From NCBI GenBank assembly GCA_016490735.1, contig JAEMWC010000288.1, positions 477,501 through 541,500 of the forward strand: a stretch of 64,000 nt of DNA, in the 5' to 3' direction. The notes below the pieces were generated by a model. The model was not told the DNA's origin and searched no databases. It saw only the letters and a list, made by a program, of their open reading frames with translations. A program made the translations under genes and the position numbers. Below are positions 22,190 to 35,124 of the stretch, in pieces. The stretch is from Pachyseris speciosa. Taxonomy: Eukaryota; Cnidaria; Anthozoa; Scleractinia; Pachyseridae. Within the stretch, counting starts at the first letter, position 1. The number at the start of each line of letters is the position of its first letter.

Positions 22190-23329
22190 TTATTTAGGGA
22201 ACTTTTGACACATTTCCAAGGTAAATTCTGCAAATGATTCGGCCGACCAGAGAGTGAATTCAAATGAGCCGAGTATAGCCACCTAACCAGGTGATGAAAA
22301 TGTTGGGAGAAATAAGAGTTTTAATACCACCCACCCCCCACCCGCCCACCGCTCCCAACTCACTTTTAGCAAAAGCAAAATCATATGGTTACCATGCATT
22401 TTCTATTGTTTAAGACCACCTTAATAGTGTTCAGTTACTTTTCAAAAAAGTATCGCTAAAGGAAAATGTAAAACTCACGAATGACATAAAACAAAGGAAA
22501 CAAAACATTCTAAACAACAGCGTACAGCAAAACAATACCTCATAAAACAAACAAAACCTCCTCAGCTAGATTAAGGCCTGGTTCTCAACTATCCGTGATT
22601 TTTAAGCACATTTTTAAAAGAAGCCGCAAGTAATGCATTGAGTCGAATTAGTAAGCAAAAAAATAAATCAAAAGAGAAAAGAGAGAAGAAAAATACTGAA
22701 ATACCGTGGTCACATGATCGGCCACGCCCACTATTGTTTGAAACAATACACTACTATTTGCAACCACTATTTGCAACCTATGTAGCTCTAGCACATTGCC
22801 CTTCAAAAGTTTTAGGGCAATCCACTCGGAATGGGTGGCCACCTTACAGTTTGAAACTGTAATTCGCGTTCATTGACTAGTGCCAGTCCTCCTCTAATTG
22901 AAATATGCGTTAGCGGAGAGACGTTGAATGATTTTACTTCATTCCGACCATTGTTTTGAAGACATTACTAGTGGCCTTTGCTGTAATGTATTACAGTAAA
23001 AACTTTCACTCTTTAACTAGTGGGAATATTTAGTCAAAGCATTTTTTGACAAGAAATTTTAAGATTTCTTGGTTATGACAAGCCTTAAACCATTAATTTC
23101 AGAATATAGTAAAAACACATTATAAATGACCACCCCCCAATTAAAAATTTTAAAACCTGCAAGGAAACTGGCTTTAATCTACCTGAGTCGCCAGGTTTTT
23201 TGACACCCAGGTAAAGACTGATATTCTGACTACTATTTTGAAAACACTTCCCGGCTGCCGGGGACGTGTGTAGACACTAGAAATAAATCATGTAATCACC
23301 CCTTATCATAGTGTAGCTCTTAAAGGGAA

Positions 23330-23330
<1 letters not shown>

Positions 23331-23360
<30 letters not shown>

Positions 23361-23387
23361 TGTGTGCAAGGGGGGGGAGGGGGGGGC
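23331..23387. repeat. (GT)n microsatellite plus G run
   Basis: About 18 GT dinucleotides with one TA interruption, followed by AAGGGGGGGG-type G runs. Copy at 38,392 with different G-run length. The cysteine/valine-rich frame across it is an artefact. Confidence 0.9.
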
Positions 23388-23422
23388 AGTGTCATGCTAT
23401 TTTAGCCTCTTATTGCTTCTAG

Positions 23423-23616
23423 CTTTACTCCGAAGACTATCCATTGCCTTTGCTTCATTGGAGACCAACAAGCAATGCTGCAGTTTCGTTACCAAGAACC
23501 ATTCAGTGCACCGAAGGTGGAAATGAATCGAAACATGAACAAATTCCCCAGTTTGTTCAAGTTTAATTATAGCGTTTTCGAAAAAGGACCAAATGTCGAT
23601 AACTCATCCTACCAAG
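23423..23616 (+). CDS. Internal exon candidate, 194 nt, unknown protein
   Basis: Bounded by a pyrimidine-rich acceptor ending TTCTAG and a strong donor CAAG/GTAAGG. It encodes 64 codons in one frame (QQAMLQFRYQEPFSAPKVEM then PSLFKFNYSVFEKGPNVD). The unit-2 copy at 38,484 is preserved and the unit-1 neighbour at position 1 has a stop. No domain recognised. Other exons of the same gene are not identified with confidence. Confidence 0.4.
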
Positions 23617-24189
23617 GTAAGGTTGTCAGGAATGTCACATATGTGGGATCAAGTAGCGAGTTATGACTTTTCCCCAGTTTTGACCTAAAAACAGTAAAAT
23701 TACCGTGTCAGGTTTTCTTTCACTGCATTGATGAGGAAGTAAAACTTTCATTCTTCTGATATTTGCCATGAACGAGAACTTTGTTCAATCAGACCAGTGA
23801 AGTGAAGTGAAGGTTCTGGAAATTCTGTTGAAATGTTTCTCAACATATTTCGTGATATTGTTTAAACTGTAATTTCTTTCCTAATAACTATTATATTATG
23901 CAGTTGGTTCATTTAAGATGCAGCAATAGCTTAAAGTAATGCATCATCTGCAGTTGAACTGTTAAAGAAGATAGGATAAAACACGTTTCAAAATCAAGAG
24001 TGATATTCCAAATTAAAAGAAATTCAGCTGAAATTATTAAATTGCTTTAAATTCTTGACGAAAATAAAATTGTACAATCGAGTATCTTTTTTGGCGCTTG
24101 AATTCCCCCTTGGTCTGGAATAGCCCTTACGTGCCGGTTTTTGAACTGAATGGGAAGTTCCTAAAACAATCTTAAAGTCAATGACTAAA

Positions 24190-24440
24190 AAAGTGGCTTC
24201 GGAAATTTATGAAACCACATGGCTGAGAATCTGCTTCGTTAATTTCTGACTCAAACTAGCTGCTTCGGAAATTTCTGAAACAATTTCAAGGTATGACTGG
24301 AAAACATGCTTCGTAAATTTCTGAAACCATTTGAAAGTGTGACTGAAAAGTTGCTTCGGAAATTTCTTTAACTACAGTTTTAAAGTTGTCTAGGGCTTAA
24401 AAAAATTTCTTCTGACATTTCTGAAACAATATTATATTTT
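24190..24440 (-). repeat. Degenerate minisatellite, reverse orientation, unit 2
   Basis: Same repeat as 660-1,000 but with about two units deleted. Confidence 0.7.
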
Positions 24441-24624
24441 AAGAGTGGTCTCGGACGTTTTGAAGAAATGTGGGTGACCAAATTTTGCTCCAGAAAACGC
24501 TGGGAATAGTTCCGTTCGTAATGTGTTACTGCTCTCATCTTTTGCTAACTGATGAGTCCGCGTGTTTTGTTTTGGGGGAGAACTCGAAAGGGGGCGTTGT
24601 TAAAGCTTTACGAAGCCCTTTTTC

Positions 24625-24859
24625 TTAGCCATACTTTGAAATGGTTTCAGAAATTTCCGAAGGAACTTTCAAGAAGTTTTTTAAAAGTTGTTTTAGAAAT
24701 TTCCGAAGCAACTTCTTAGCCATACTTTGAACTGGTTTCAGAAATTTCCGAATCACCTCTTTAGCCATACGTTGAAATGGTTTCAGAAATTTTCAGAAAT
24801 TTCCGAAGCAACCTTTTAGGCACACTTTGAAATGTTTTCAGAAATTTCCTAAGCGGCAA
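24625..24859 (+). repeat. Degenerate minisatellite, forward orientation, unit 2
   Basis: Same repeat as 1,150-1,391. Directly abuts the foldback element. Confidence 0.7.
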
Positions 24860-24868
24860 TTTTTTAGC

Positions 24869-26261
24869 CGGTGAGGGTAAAAGGAGGAATGAGTTTGCGG
24901 AATGGCATGTGGCATGACTTGCGGAATCGCATAATTATGTAATGTATGCAACAGCCAAACGCAAGCTATGTAGCTGCCGATCTCAGTCATAACTACTCTC
25001 CACCGAGCTTGCTTTCGTATAAACATAACACTTATGAACTGTTGAGGTGATTAAATTTGCCTTGAGTTTTGCTTTCATAGGATTAGCCTGTTCGCGAATG
25101 ATAGACAACAGAGTCAAGCGAGCTTTTGCCATCTTGTCAATTTCACAGTGTAGGTCAAATTTTGAAATTAAAATTTTATTTTTCCGGAGTCGATTGTAAG
25201 CGATTTAGGAACGGAGTCTCACAGAGGCTTATCAGTTATGGTTTTCAGAGTTTTACAGGAGTCTCAAATAGGTCGAGCTGCTTTTGTTGTTATGGCGGTA
25301 AGAATAACTGAACTCTCGAAGATCGAGCGAAAAACGAGGAAAATATTATAATCAGTTGCGAACTGACTAATCCTATAAACGCAAACTCAAGACAAATCAC
25401 TTCAAGCGGGTTCATTTGTAAAATATTTATATCAAGTCTATCAAAGCACAACTCTCCTCTACACTGAAAAATTTCTCGGTCAAATCCAATTTGTTTTCAA
25501 CATTTTGTTGTCACCGAGATCAGGAGATCAGCAACTAGCTTTCGATTATTCACTGTGTTAAGGCTAGCAGACGCGATTAATAATCGCAAGCGGAGCTCCG
25601 ATATGCAAGATCAAGATTATTAACCATAAAATTATTATCTAGAGAAGGGGCTAGTTGTTGATCTCGGTAACAACAACTTGCTGAAAACAAATTGGATTTG
25701 ACCGAGAAATTTTATAATATCTGGTACCTAGGGTACTCGATCTTCGATGAGGCGACTCTTGAACTCGAGCACTCTTGTAAAACTCTGAAAATTATAACTT
25801 GAATAAGCCTCTACGAGGCTCCGTTCCTTAAATCTCTTACAATCGACCCCGGAAAAACAAAATTTTATTTAATCCATTTCAAAACTGTCAAAGAGTTTGA
25901 CCTACACTGTGAAATTGACAAGATGGCAAAAGCTCGCTTGTCTCGCAGCCGCGAACGATTCGCACAAATACACTGAAATATCATTCCCGGACAGACTAAT
26001 CCTATGAAAGCAAAACTCAAAGTAAAATTTAATCACCCCAAGAGTTCATAAGAGAGCAAGCCCGGTGAAGAGTAGTTGTGACCGAGATCGACAGCTAGCT
26101 TGCGATTTATTCTCTGTGTTAGGCTGTAGAATAATTAACTCTTTCAGCTCAATTAATTTCTTCCAGCCATTTTGCATATGTTACTTTCCGCATAATTATG
26201 CGATTCCGCAAGTCATGCCACATGCCATTCCGCAAACTCATTCCTCCTTTTATCCTCACCG
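24869..26261. mobile_element. Foldback DNA transposon, unit-2 copy
   Basis: Orthologous to 1,401-2,900, with the same TTTTTTAGC flanks (24,860-24,868 and 26,262-26,270). It is 1,393 bp because of internal deletions, for example after CATAATTATG near 24,938 and near 25,765. Confidence 0.75.
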
Positions 26262-26270
26262 TTTTTTAGC

Positions 26271-26555
26271 CACACTTTGAAATGGTTTCAGAAATTTCCG
26301 AAGCAACCTTTTAGCAACACTTTGCAATGTTTTCAGAAATTTCCTAACTTTTTAGCCATACTTTGAACTGGTCTCAGAATTTCCGAAGCAACCGTTTAGC
26401 CACACTTTGAAATATGGTTTTAGAAATTTCTGAAGCATTTTTTAGCCATAACTTATAGAAGTTTCAGAAATTTCCGAAGCAACATTTCAGCCATACTTTG
26501 AAGTTGTGTAAGAAATTTGTGAAGCAAACTTTTAAGCCGTACTGTGAAGTGGTTT
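26271..26555 (+). repeat. Degenerate minisatellite, forward orientation, unit 2 (right part)
   Basis: Same repeat as 2,910-3,200. Confidence 0.7.
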
Positions 26556-27799
26556 AGTTGGTTTTCTTTGATTCACAGTTTTTGAGCCTTCTTGCCGTAT
26601 TCACATTACAATAGTAGATTTTGAGACGAGTAAAAACCCTTCTGTCTAAAAAAACGCACTTGAAGTATAATTTCAGCTGCAGTAAGGCAGCTGAACAGTG
26701 AATATATGTTTCACGTATAGCCGACACGTCCAAACAACAGCAAAAATAGGCACGTGATGTATGTACAGTTGTAAAATAGCCTGTTTCGTCAGGAAAGAAC
26801 CAATTTTCTTGCGAAAATGACCTGCTAGGAAGAAAACACGTTTTAAAAGACATAAATCAGCTGAATGTAAGGGCAATATCGGATAAAAGTAACCAAAATG
26901 GGGCATTTTTAGCCGGTTTTTTTACTTTAGAAAATCGCACTTAACTTTGGAACGTGTTTGTTGCTATGATCTGTCCCATTCTCGTGTTATTTGACTTAAA
27001 TCTTGTTTCATCAGTTCATTAAAGTCATTAAAACTGTTTTGATTGTCCAATCATGTTTGAGTTAGTCTACCTAGATGTGCCCCTCTCCTATTTAGTATTA
27101 CTTCATTCTCTATAATTAATAGCTATGTAATTAATGGAGAAATAAATAATGGAGAAAAAATAAAATACAAATACAAATCATGTTTGAGCCCTATTTTGGA
27201 AACGATTATTTTTCATACATCATATACTCTATTGACCGACAGTTCTGGACCTGATTTTGTTAATCATTACACCGTCAACACCCAAAAGCAAGTATACTAA
27301 ATGACTATCAGCTATTTCACTTTTTTGGCGGAGGAGGAATGGAGGGGGCGGGGGAGGGGGGGTAAGTGGTGGGTATTGGCATAACTGTATTACAAAAATT
27401 ACATGTGGCTGTGTCAAATTCACGCAATCTTTGACAATTAGAAAAACTCTTGTTATTAGAACATCGTAGCTTGATTAGAATGACACAGAAACAGCGGTGA
27501 TAAACATGTTAAACCAACGTATTCTATATACACTTGACATTTCGTATGCTTGGCAACATACATTTTGAAAAGAGGCCGTTACAATTGTTGAAAACTTTGA
27601 AGACTATTTATGTACTGTGAATGATGTATATGCAATAAATCTTCATTTTAATATAGGGATCTGGAATCGAGACAGGAAAACCTTTCTTAACAGTAACTCC
27701 ATAAAAAGATACAACTATCATTAGTAAAACAGTAGCTCCTCAATACTGTTGTTGTGGCTTAAGTCCTTCAATAAATAATGCTTTCTTAATTTAACAATG

Positions 27800-27985
27800 C
27801 TAATCCGTTTTACCCAACGCTAAAATGTCAAAATGAACCCAACTGATTTTGTGTCCAGTGGTTTCAACGTGGTCAGCAATGGCTGATGTGTGGTCAATTT
27901 TAGCGAGGGCCTTGAAATGATCAGTTTTTTTTGTCGTGAAGTCTTCTTTGTGCCTTGCCAATATAAAAATGGTTGCAACAATTAT
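27800..27985 (-). pseudogene. GIY-YIG nuclease fossil, copy 3
   Basis: The minus strand reads NHFYIGKAQRRLHDKK with the downstream FKALA and FDILALGKTD parts in another frame. A short deletion removes the CCWDC segment upstream. Confidence 0.55.
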
Positions 27986-28058
27986 TTAAAATTATAATAA
28001 TAACGTCTGTCATCATCAACATTGACATGCGCCTGTTTCGCGTCCATTTTGTTTGCAG

Positions 28059-28142
28059 AATTAACAAGGAAAATTCAGGCCATAGCAAAACAACGAGAAG
28101 AGATAAATGTGTTGGAACAGCGGCTATATCAAGGGCAAGAAG
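28059..28142 (+). pseudogene. Coiled-coil exon candidate, copy in module M-c
   Basis: 84 nt between TTTGCAG and GTAGGT, encoding LTRKIQAIAKQREEINVLEQ and onward. Splice sites look usable. The next exon in this copy (near 28,290) has a TAA stop, so the gene copy is dead. Confidence 0.35.
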
Positions 28143-28334
28143 GTAGGTACGAAATAAATAATAATAACGATTGAGCAAGTTGATTTTCTTAATAATGTAT
28201 AAACATTAGCTATGGCGTTATTCAACTGCACTCATTTTAAGGTATTTAAGGTAAATGACAATTATAAATTTGCATATATAGAACTCGGTAAATCGATTCA
28301 GGAGCAATAAAAACAACGAGAACTTTTGTGGAAA

Positions 28335-28553
28335 AATGTTGTGCTGTTAAACAAAGCAGATTCCATTTGTCAGTACGTGTGTACTCTGATAACGCACAGA
28401 GGAAGTCAAAACATCTTAAAAACATCGGCCACGCTACTCGCCTGTAGCTCGTAGCGTACTTCTTTGTTTGTACTACGTTTTGACCTAATCCGTGCGTCAT
28501 CAGAGCACACACGCTCGGACAAGTGGAATCTATTTTGTTTAACACCACAACAT
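28335..28553. mobile_element. Foldback MITE, ~219 bp, best-preserved copy
   Basis: Left arm AATGTTGTGCTGTTAAAC and right arm GTTTAACACCACAACATT pair over about 80 nt each side (28,335-28,412 with 28,474-28,553). No coding content. Confidence 0.7.
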
Positions 28554-29058
28554 TCGTTTGCTATTTGGATATAACTGAATTCAGTGTCCTTCAGCGTCTT
28601 CTAGTGCACTCTGGTTGCCTGCACTTGCCTGTGAATCTGTCCAATCAGTTAGTGGTCTTTGTCTTATTATTTGGATATCATGTGGTCATATTGCTTATAC
28701 ATATTTGCCCTCCAGCATTGTAAATACTGTAGGCAGATTTTATGGAAAGCTCACTATTACTATTGTCTGTTAGGCTGCGTAGCAAGCGTTTCCGTGTGGT
28801 TTGAGAGCTAAAAAATAGCTTTAGGGGATGAAATGTTGGCGGATTTATTTATTTATTTATTTGGCGGGAGTAGGGGTGGGGTTGGTCACTTGATTTCGCG
28901 GTGAACAAGAGATAAAAGCGGACATTAAGTTAAGCTAAAACAGAATAAGGGTATGTCAAAGGGTCTTTTTCTTTTATTCTTGAGTATGATGAAGTATTTT
29001 GGCCAAAAACGTGGGTGATTTTTACTAAATATAAATCAGTGTTTTGATGTATTTCCAG

Positions 29059-29268
29059 CCATTTGATACGATCCAATTAGAAAACATTCTGTGGGGAGTA
29101 TCTCCCGGGTTTGCCATCGAGATCTTAACTGGTGTTGCCTTTCTAATAATCTATAGCTCATGTGGGTCCGTTAAAGGCATCTACGTTACGTTATCGCTTT
29201 TCTCCGCAAGTTCGTCTTATAAGCATAGACATTGTAATAGATTTAACATTGTTTTTAAACGTGATTAA
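29059..29268 (+). pseudogene. Hydrophobic terminal exon candidate, frameshifted copy 3
   Basis: Same as 45,293 up to GSVKGIYV. A short duplication (ACGTTACGTT) then shifts the frame, so the end is lost. Confidence 0.3.
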
Positions 29269-29757
29269 TATGGAGCGATAAAATGGTAGAATATTCGTAA
29301 ATAAGAGCTTAATTGATGGTTGTCTTCAGTTTTGCATCAGTTTGCGACTAAATTTACCTTCGGAGGTTTGAGGGGAATTTACTTTAAGGGGTAATAGGCA
29401 TTAACCGAGGAGGGTATGCAGTGGGAAAAACAAAGGATAAAACTAGGGAAGTGGCTCGTTAGGCCAGTGTAGAGTGGCTAAAAAGTCCTTTTTCAAGGTT
29501 TCTCACACTAAGGTTGGTTGTGGGTAAACGGAGCCAGAAGTACAATAGACGTATGGAGTTTAAGCTAATTATGAAGCTCCGAAACTGACAGCTCAGAATA
29601 GATGGAATGCAATATTTAAAATTGCTAATTAAAACACTGAAGTTACATTACTAGTAGTGTCGAAATTAGACCGTTACAGTTTTGTAACTTTAACCCACGC
29701 ATTAGCGAATCATATATCGGACCTGACCTCCTCTTTGTTGGAGCTCAAACAGTCCTC

Positions 29758-29980
29758 ATCAGGAAACGTAAAGCTTGTGGGATGTGGCTGAAGTGAGCCT
29801 GAGTATTAGCTATGCCATGCTGATTAGGCCTAAGAAGGACGAAACAGCTGTCCATGGCTGCTAATGCTTGGGCTCAATCTTTGCTTTGGTAGATTTAAGG
29901 GGTAATGCCCGCTACCTTGTGGCCTTAGTGCCCTTAGAGTGGCTTCAGCTTACTTGATCACATTAATTTGTGAAGTCCTC
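29758..29980. mobile_element. ~216 bp retroposon-like insertion with 7-bp target duplication
   Basis: AGTCCTC occurs at 29,751-29,757 and again at 29,974-29,980, while the four sister copies have it once (for example near 11,948). The inserted sequence has no poly-A and no clear A/B boxes. It may be a SINE of a family that I recall loosely from corals, but I cannot name it. Confidence 0.65.
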
Positions 29981-31360
29981 CACAGGAGCCTGACAGGAAC
30001 GGCAGTTTTAGTGAACATCTCTGAACTGACTCTTGTTCGCGCACAGTGATCGCTCAAAGCTATCAGTGCCATGCACTCGGCAAAACCTTTTCTTTGACGA
30101 TGTTGATTGTCGACGAATTCAGACAACAAACCATTCGTTTTTCGTCTCTTAATTTGTTTTCTTGTGATCACTCGAAGGGTGCGAATTAGCATCGAAAGCG
30201 TGGATGCTCCTTTTTAACCTTGGAAAAAAAAAAAGAAAAAAAAAAAGAAATTCGGCTGCTTTGCAGTCTACGGTCAATTCAGTATCGTTTCTGATGTGAC
30301 TGACACGGTGCATAGAGCATGAGGATTGAGGAATAAAGAAAATTGGAGGGCCAAAAAGAAATAGGAAAATGAGAACTCAGAGCTACTCAGAAGTTGTGAA
30401 TGGGATTTGAAGTATAGTTAGGTCATTGCTGGTAGTTAGGCCTGATATTTGACAAGGAACAAGCGTAAACCGATAGTTCTCATGTCAGGTCAAACTTGTA
30501 GAAAACGTTGCTGTCAACATGTTTCATAGACTTTCATAACATTTCCGACCATGCACTTACCGTAAAAGGCACCATCTTTACTTGGTTGAGCTTGTTTTCA
30601 GATTCTTGAGTCGGATTCCACTCCTATGGCAACTCAGTTCGACCAGTCAACCTCGGTAAATCGCCAAATGACCGGTAATGGAGGAATCCTTAAATTTAGC
30701 AGGTACCATGGCAAAAAATTGAACCAGAATGCGAGATTGATCACATGATGTACATTATTAGCAAAGGCTGACATTTTGCGCAATCTCCGGCCTAAAACTT
30801 TTGAAAACCTTTCATATTTTTTCTCTAACGAGTATGTCTTCGTACTCCTCCTGCTTTAAAGTGTATATGAAATAAGTTTTTATATTTGCTTAATCTAAAC
30901 TTTACGGTGTATCTGAATAGAAATTGAAAATAAAGTTTTCCTAAAAATGTTTCTTAACCGCTTGTTAGCCCGGTAAAAACGTGAAATTTTACTTCCGTTG
31001 GGGTACATAACCGCGCGTATGACTGGAGACGAGAATAAGGAGCTGTGACGTGAAAACAGACTCTCTTAGAAAACTGTGAACACTAACAATTATTTCTAGA
31101 ATGTTTGATTTTCAGCTAGTCAGATGAGTGATAAACCGCAAGAAGAAACCACTAACCATAAAAGTGGTCGACGTTACACATTACACATACACACTTGACA
31201 TTTCGTATGCTTGGCAACATACATCTTGAAAAGTGGCCGTTACAAGTTTTGAAAACTTTGAAAACTATTTTTGTGCTGTGAATGATGTATATAAAATAAA
31301 TCTTAATTTTAATACAGGGATCTGAAACAGTAAATCTATAAACGATACAACTATTATTAG

Positions 31361-32135
31361 TATAATGATATACATGAAAAATTTTCTCGATTCTGATTGG
31401 TTAAGAGAAATGTAGTTTTTAGGAAACACTATGCAGAAAAAAGGCAATTCAGTGCAGGAAAAAGGTAATACAGTTAAAAAAAAAAGATAAAAAAAAAAAC
31501 TACGGATTCTGATCGGGTGATAAAGAAAGGCATTGAAATTGAGCCAATCAAAAGCATCTCTGAATGGCGTAAAATTCAGGTACATCGATGAGCTGCGAGC
31601 GAAAACAATGGCTGTCGTTTAGGGCAGGTTTTCTTTCGCACTCGCAACGAGAAAAGAGCTGAAAAACAGCTCTGAAAACGAGAACAGCACGAAAAGCACT
31701 GCTTTTTGGACGTCTTTTTGGAGAAAGTGATGTCTAGAAAACGAAATCGAAAATTATCAGCCTGTTGGACTTTACATTTTACGCCGACATAACAAAAAAA
31801 AACAAGGCCAAGATTATGAACAAGAAACACTGAAGGTAATGATTACAGCGCTTGATAGACACTTGAAAGACAAAGTAGCCTTACAGCTATAGCCTATAAC
31901 TGTTAAGCCCGTTTTTGCCGTGAGCTTAAAAGTTTTTAAAAACATTGACAAAGCTGTTGTTTTGACTGAACACGTAATGAATAATGTGCGTTGCTTCTGC
32001 AAAATTATGGTAGGCTATCTCGCACTTTTTTCATGCATATTATTAATAAGTAATCACATGATTTTTCTCTTGCAAATTGGAATAAATAAGCACTTGTAAA
32101 TGTTTTCAAAGACCACAAATTACACTCACCCAACA

Positions 32136-32166
<31 letters not shown>

Positions 32167-32222
32167 ATTTACGCGATCTCATTTATTCCAAATTGCACTG
32201 AAAATCATGTGATTACCTATAC
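31361..32222. mobile_element. ~0.86 kb palindrome-containing element, copy 2
   Basis: Second copy of the element at 13,965, with the same terminal palindrome at 32,050-32,216. It has an extra ~60 bp near 31,535 that copy 1 lacks. Confidence 0.6.
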
Positions 32223-32309
32223 AAACAATAACTCCTCACTACTGATGTTAACATTAAAAGCTGTTTTAAGTTCTTCACTAACTAATGTTTCCTTAATTAA
32301 ACAATGTTA

Positions 32310-32495
32310 ATCCGTTTTATCCGACGCTAAAATGTCAAAGTGAACCCAACTGATGTTGCGTCCAGTTTTTAACGTGGCTCAGTTAGGAATGGCTGATGTG
32401 TGGTCATTTTTATCGATGGAATTGAAATGAACAGTTTTTTTTGTCGCGAAGTCTTCTCTTTGTCTTACCTATATAAAAATCGTTGCAGTCCCAGC
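32310..32495 (-). pseudogene. GIY-YIG nuclease fossil, copy 4
   Basis: The minus strand reads CCWDCNDFYIGKTKRRLRDK and matches copy 2 closely. Frame is lost downstream at the T run. Confidence 0.6.
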
Positions 32496-32577
32496 AACAG
32501 TTGCTTATAATTATAATGAAAACGTGTATGATCATCAACATTGACACGCGACTGTTTGGCGTCCATTTTTTTTGCAA

Positions 32578-32661
32578 AATTGACAGAGAAACTTCAGGCC
32601 ATAGCACAACAACGACGAGAGATAAATGTGTTGGAACAGGGGCTATATCAAGGGCAAGAAG
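32578..32661 (+). pseudogene. Coiled-coil exon candidate, decayed copy in module M-d
   Basis: As at 15,108. The acceptor is lost (GCAA), and the following exon is removed by the ~1.05 kb deletion starting near 32,785. Confidence 0.3.
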
Positions 32662-34496
32662 GTAGGTACGAAATAAATAATAATAACAATTCAGCAAGTT
32701 GATTTTCTTAACAATGTATAAACATTAGCTATGGCGTTATTCAACTGCACTCATTTTAAGGTATTTAAGGAAAATGACAATTATATAAGTGTAGAGTGGC
32801 TAAAAAGTCCTTTTCAAGGTTTCTTACACTAAGGTATGTTGTGGGTAAACGGAGCCAGAAGTACAATAGACGTATGGAGTTTGAGCCAATTATGAAGCTC
32901 CGAAACTGACAGCTCAGAATATATGGAATGCAATATTTAAAATTGCTAATTAAAACACTGAAGTTACATCACTAGTAGTGTCGAAATTAGACCGTTACAG
33001 TTTTGTAACTTTAACCCACGCATTAGCGAATCATATATCGGACCTGACCTCTTCTTTGTTGGAGCTCAAACAGTCCTCCACAGGAGCCTGACAGGAACGG
33101 CAGTTTTAGTGAACATCTCTGAACTGACTCCTGTTCCGCGCAGAGCCAGTGATCGCTCAAAGCTATCAGTGCCATGCACTCGGCAAAATCTTTTCTTTGA
33201 TGATGTTGATTGTCGACAAATTCAGACAACAAACCATTCGTTTTTCGTCTCTTAATTTGTTTTCTTGTGATCACTCGAAGGGTGCGAATTAGCATCGAAA
33301 GCATGGATGCTCCTTTTTAACCTTGGAAAAAAAATATTCAAGCTGTTTTGCAGTCTCCGGTGAATTCAGTTTCGTTTCTGATGTGACTGACACGGTGCAT
33401 AGAGCATGAGGATTGAGGAATAAAGAAAATTGGAGGGCCAAAAAGAAATAGGAAAATGAGAACTCAGAGCTACTCAGAAGTTGTGAATGGGATTTGAAGT
33501 ATAGTTAGGTCATTGCTGGTAGTTAGGCCTGATATTTGACAAGGAACAAGCGTAAACCGATAGTTCTCATGTCAGGTCAAACTTGTAGAAAACGTTTCTG
33601 TCAACATGTTTCATAGACTTTCATAACATTTCCGACCATGCACTTACCGTAAAAGGTACCATCTTTACTTGGTTGAGCTTGTTTTCAGATTCTTGAGTCG
33701 GATTCCACTCCTATGGCAACTCAGTTCGACCAGTCAACCTCGGTAAATCGCCAAATGACCGGTAATGGAGTAATCCTTAAATTTAGCAGGTACTATGGCA
33801 AACTTGAACCAGAATGCGAGATTGATCACATGATGTACATTATTAGCAAAGGCTGACCGATTGCGCAATCTCCGGCATAAAACTTTTGAAAACCTTTCAT
33901 ATTTTTTCTCTAAGGAGTATGTCTTCTATTCCTCCTGCTTTAGAGTGTATATGACATAATTTTTTTATTTGCTTAATCTAAACTTTACGGTGTATCTGAA
34001 TAAAAATTGAAAATAAAGTTTTCCTAAAAATGTTTCTTCCCCGGTTGTTAGCCCGGTAAAAAAGTGAAATTTTACTTCCGTTGGGGTACATTACCGCGCG
34101 TATGACTGGAGACGAGAATAAGGAGCTGTGACGTGAAAACAGACTCTCTTAGAAAACTGTGAACACTAAGAATTATTTCTAGAATGTTTGATTTTCAGCT
34201 AGTCAGATGAGTGATAAACCGCAAGAAGAAACCACTAACCATAAAAGTGGTCGACGTTACAGGTTGCGGTTTAGCTAACTTGTAGCTGATTGGTTCTCTT
34301 TAGCAACACATAGACATTCCAGTAATATTTCTAGTGTCGAATTTGAATTTGTCCACAATACATTTAATACGTTTTGTTAGTATTACTTAAAGATATACAA
34401 AATAACAATATAGCAACTTCTGGTACAAAAATCTGACAAAATTGTTCTATACTGTAAATAAGCAGTAGTGAAAGTAAAGTCAGAAAAAAAAATTCT

Positions 34497-34568
34497 GTCT
34501 TGTACAGGAGTCGAACCCATGACCTCTGCGATAGCGGTGCACTGCTTTACCAACTGAGCTAACAGGCC
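34497..34568 (-). other. tRNA-like sequence, probably a SINE head, copy 2
   Basis: Same 72 nt as 18,085-18,156 with one substitution in the acceptor arm (GGCCTGT for GGCTTGT). The A and B boxes are unchanged. The substitution does not improve pairing, which argues against selection as a tRNA. Confidence 0.55.
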
Positions 34569-35124
34569 AACTGGGAGCTGGTCATTTTGCTGATTCGTAA
34601 TAAGCCCGTGACTGATGAATAAATGACTATGAATATATGAAAATCATATATTTGAACTGGGGATTATGGAATGAATATGTGAGTTATCATCGCAGTCAAC
34701 TGAATAATTTGCTTTTCCGAAATTTATGTCTAAAGTTTCTATTATTGGTGACTCTATTGATCTCATACAGGCAGTCATCAAAGAACTTAATAATTTAATT
34801 GGAAAGGGAATGAGAAGATAAATCGGTTAGCGTTGGTTAATGACATTGAATACGGAGGGTTAAAAATGGGGTAGGCGAATTTATTCTCAGAATTCGCTTA
34901 AGTAATCCCAGGAACTGTTTTAAGTGTTATCCCAGGACTGGAAAAATGACTGTCCATCACAAAATCCATTTATAAGTGAGCTCTTTTTATCGCGCCCAGT
35001 ATTTTTAGTTGACGGACTGAACGTGACGCGGTATTCGGATCAGTTGACTTTCGGCAGGACGGAATAGTCGTGGAGCGGATTTTTCACAGCATATGTGGAT
35101 AAGACATGACTAGCTATACACACT

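Larger units (their letters stand above)
1..23539. repeat. Segmental duplication unit 1
   Basis: First of three tandem copies of a large genomic unit. The sequence at position 1 recurs at 23,540 and 38,601, and long stretches then follow in the same order. Unit 1 is about 8.5 kb longer than unit 2 because it holds a Gypsy element, extra copies of a ~590 bp repeat, a ~1 kb TTAA transposon, a longer second M module and a doubled 354-bp segment. Stretches 78-660, 3,200-3,850, 12,180-13,150 and 16,180-18,080 show no gene that I can recognise, only sequence shared with the sister units. Confidence 0.85.

Noticed and set aside
23332..23526. Cysteine/valine repeat protein at the (GT)n tract
   Set aside because: Pure microsatellite translation.
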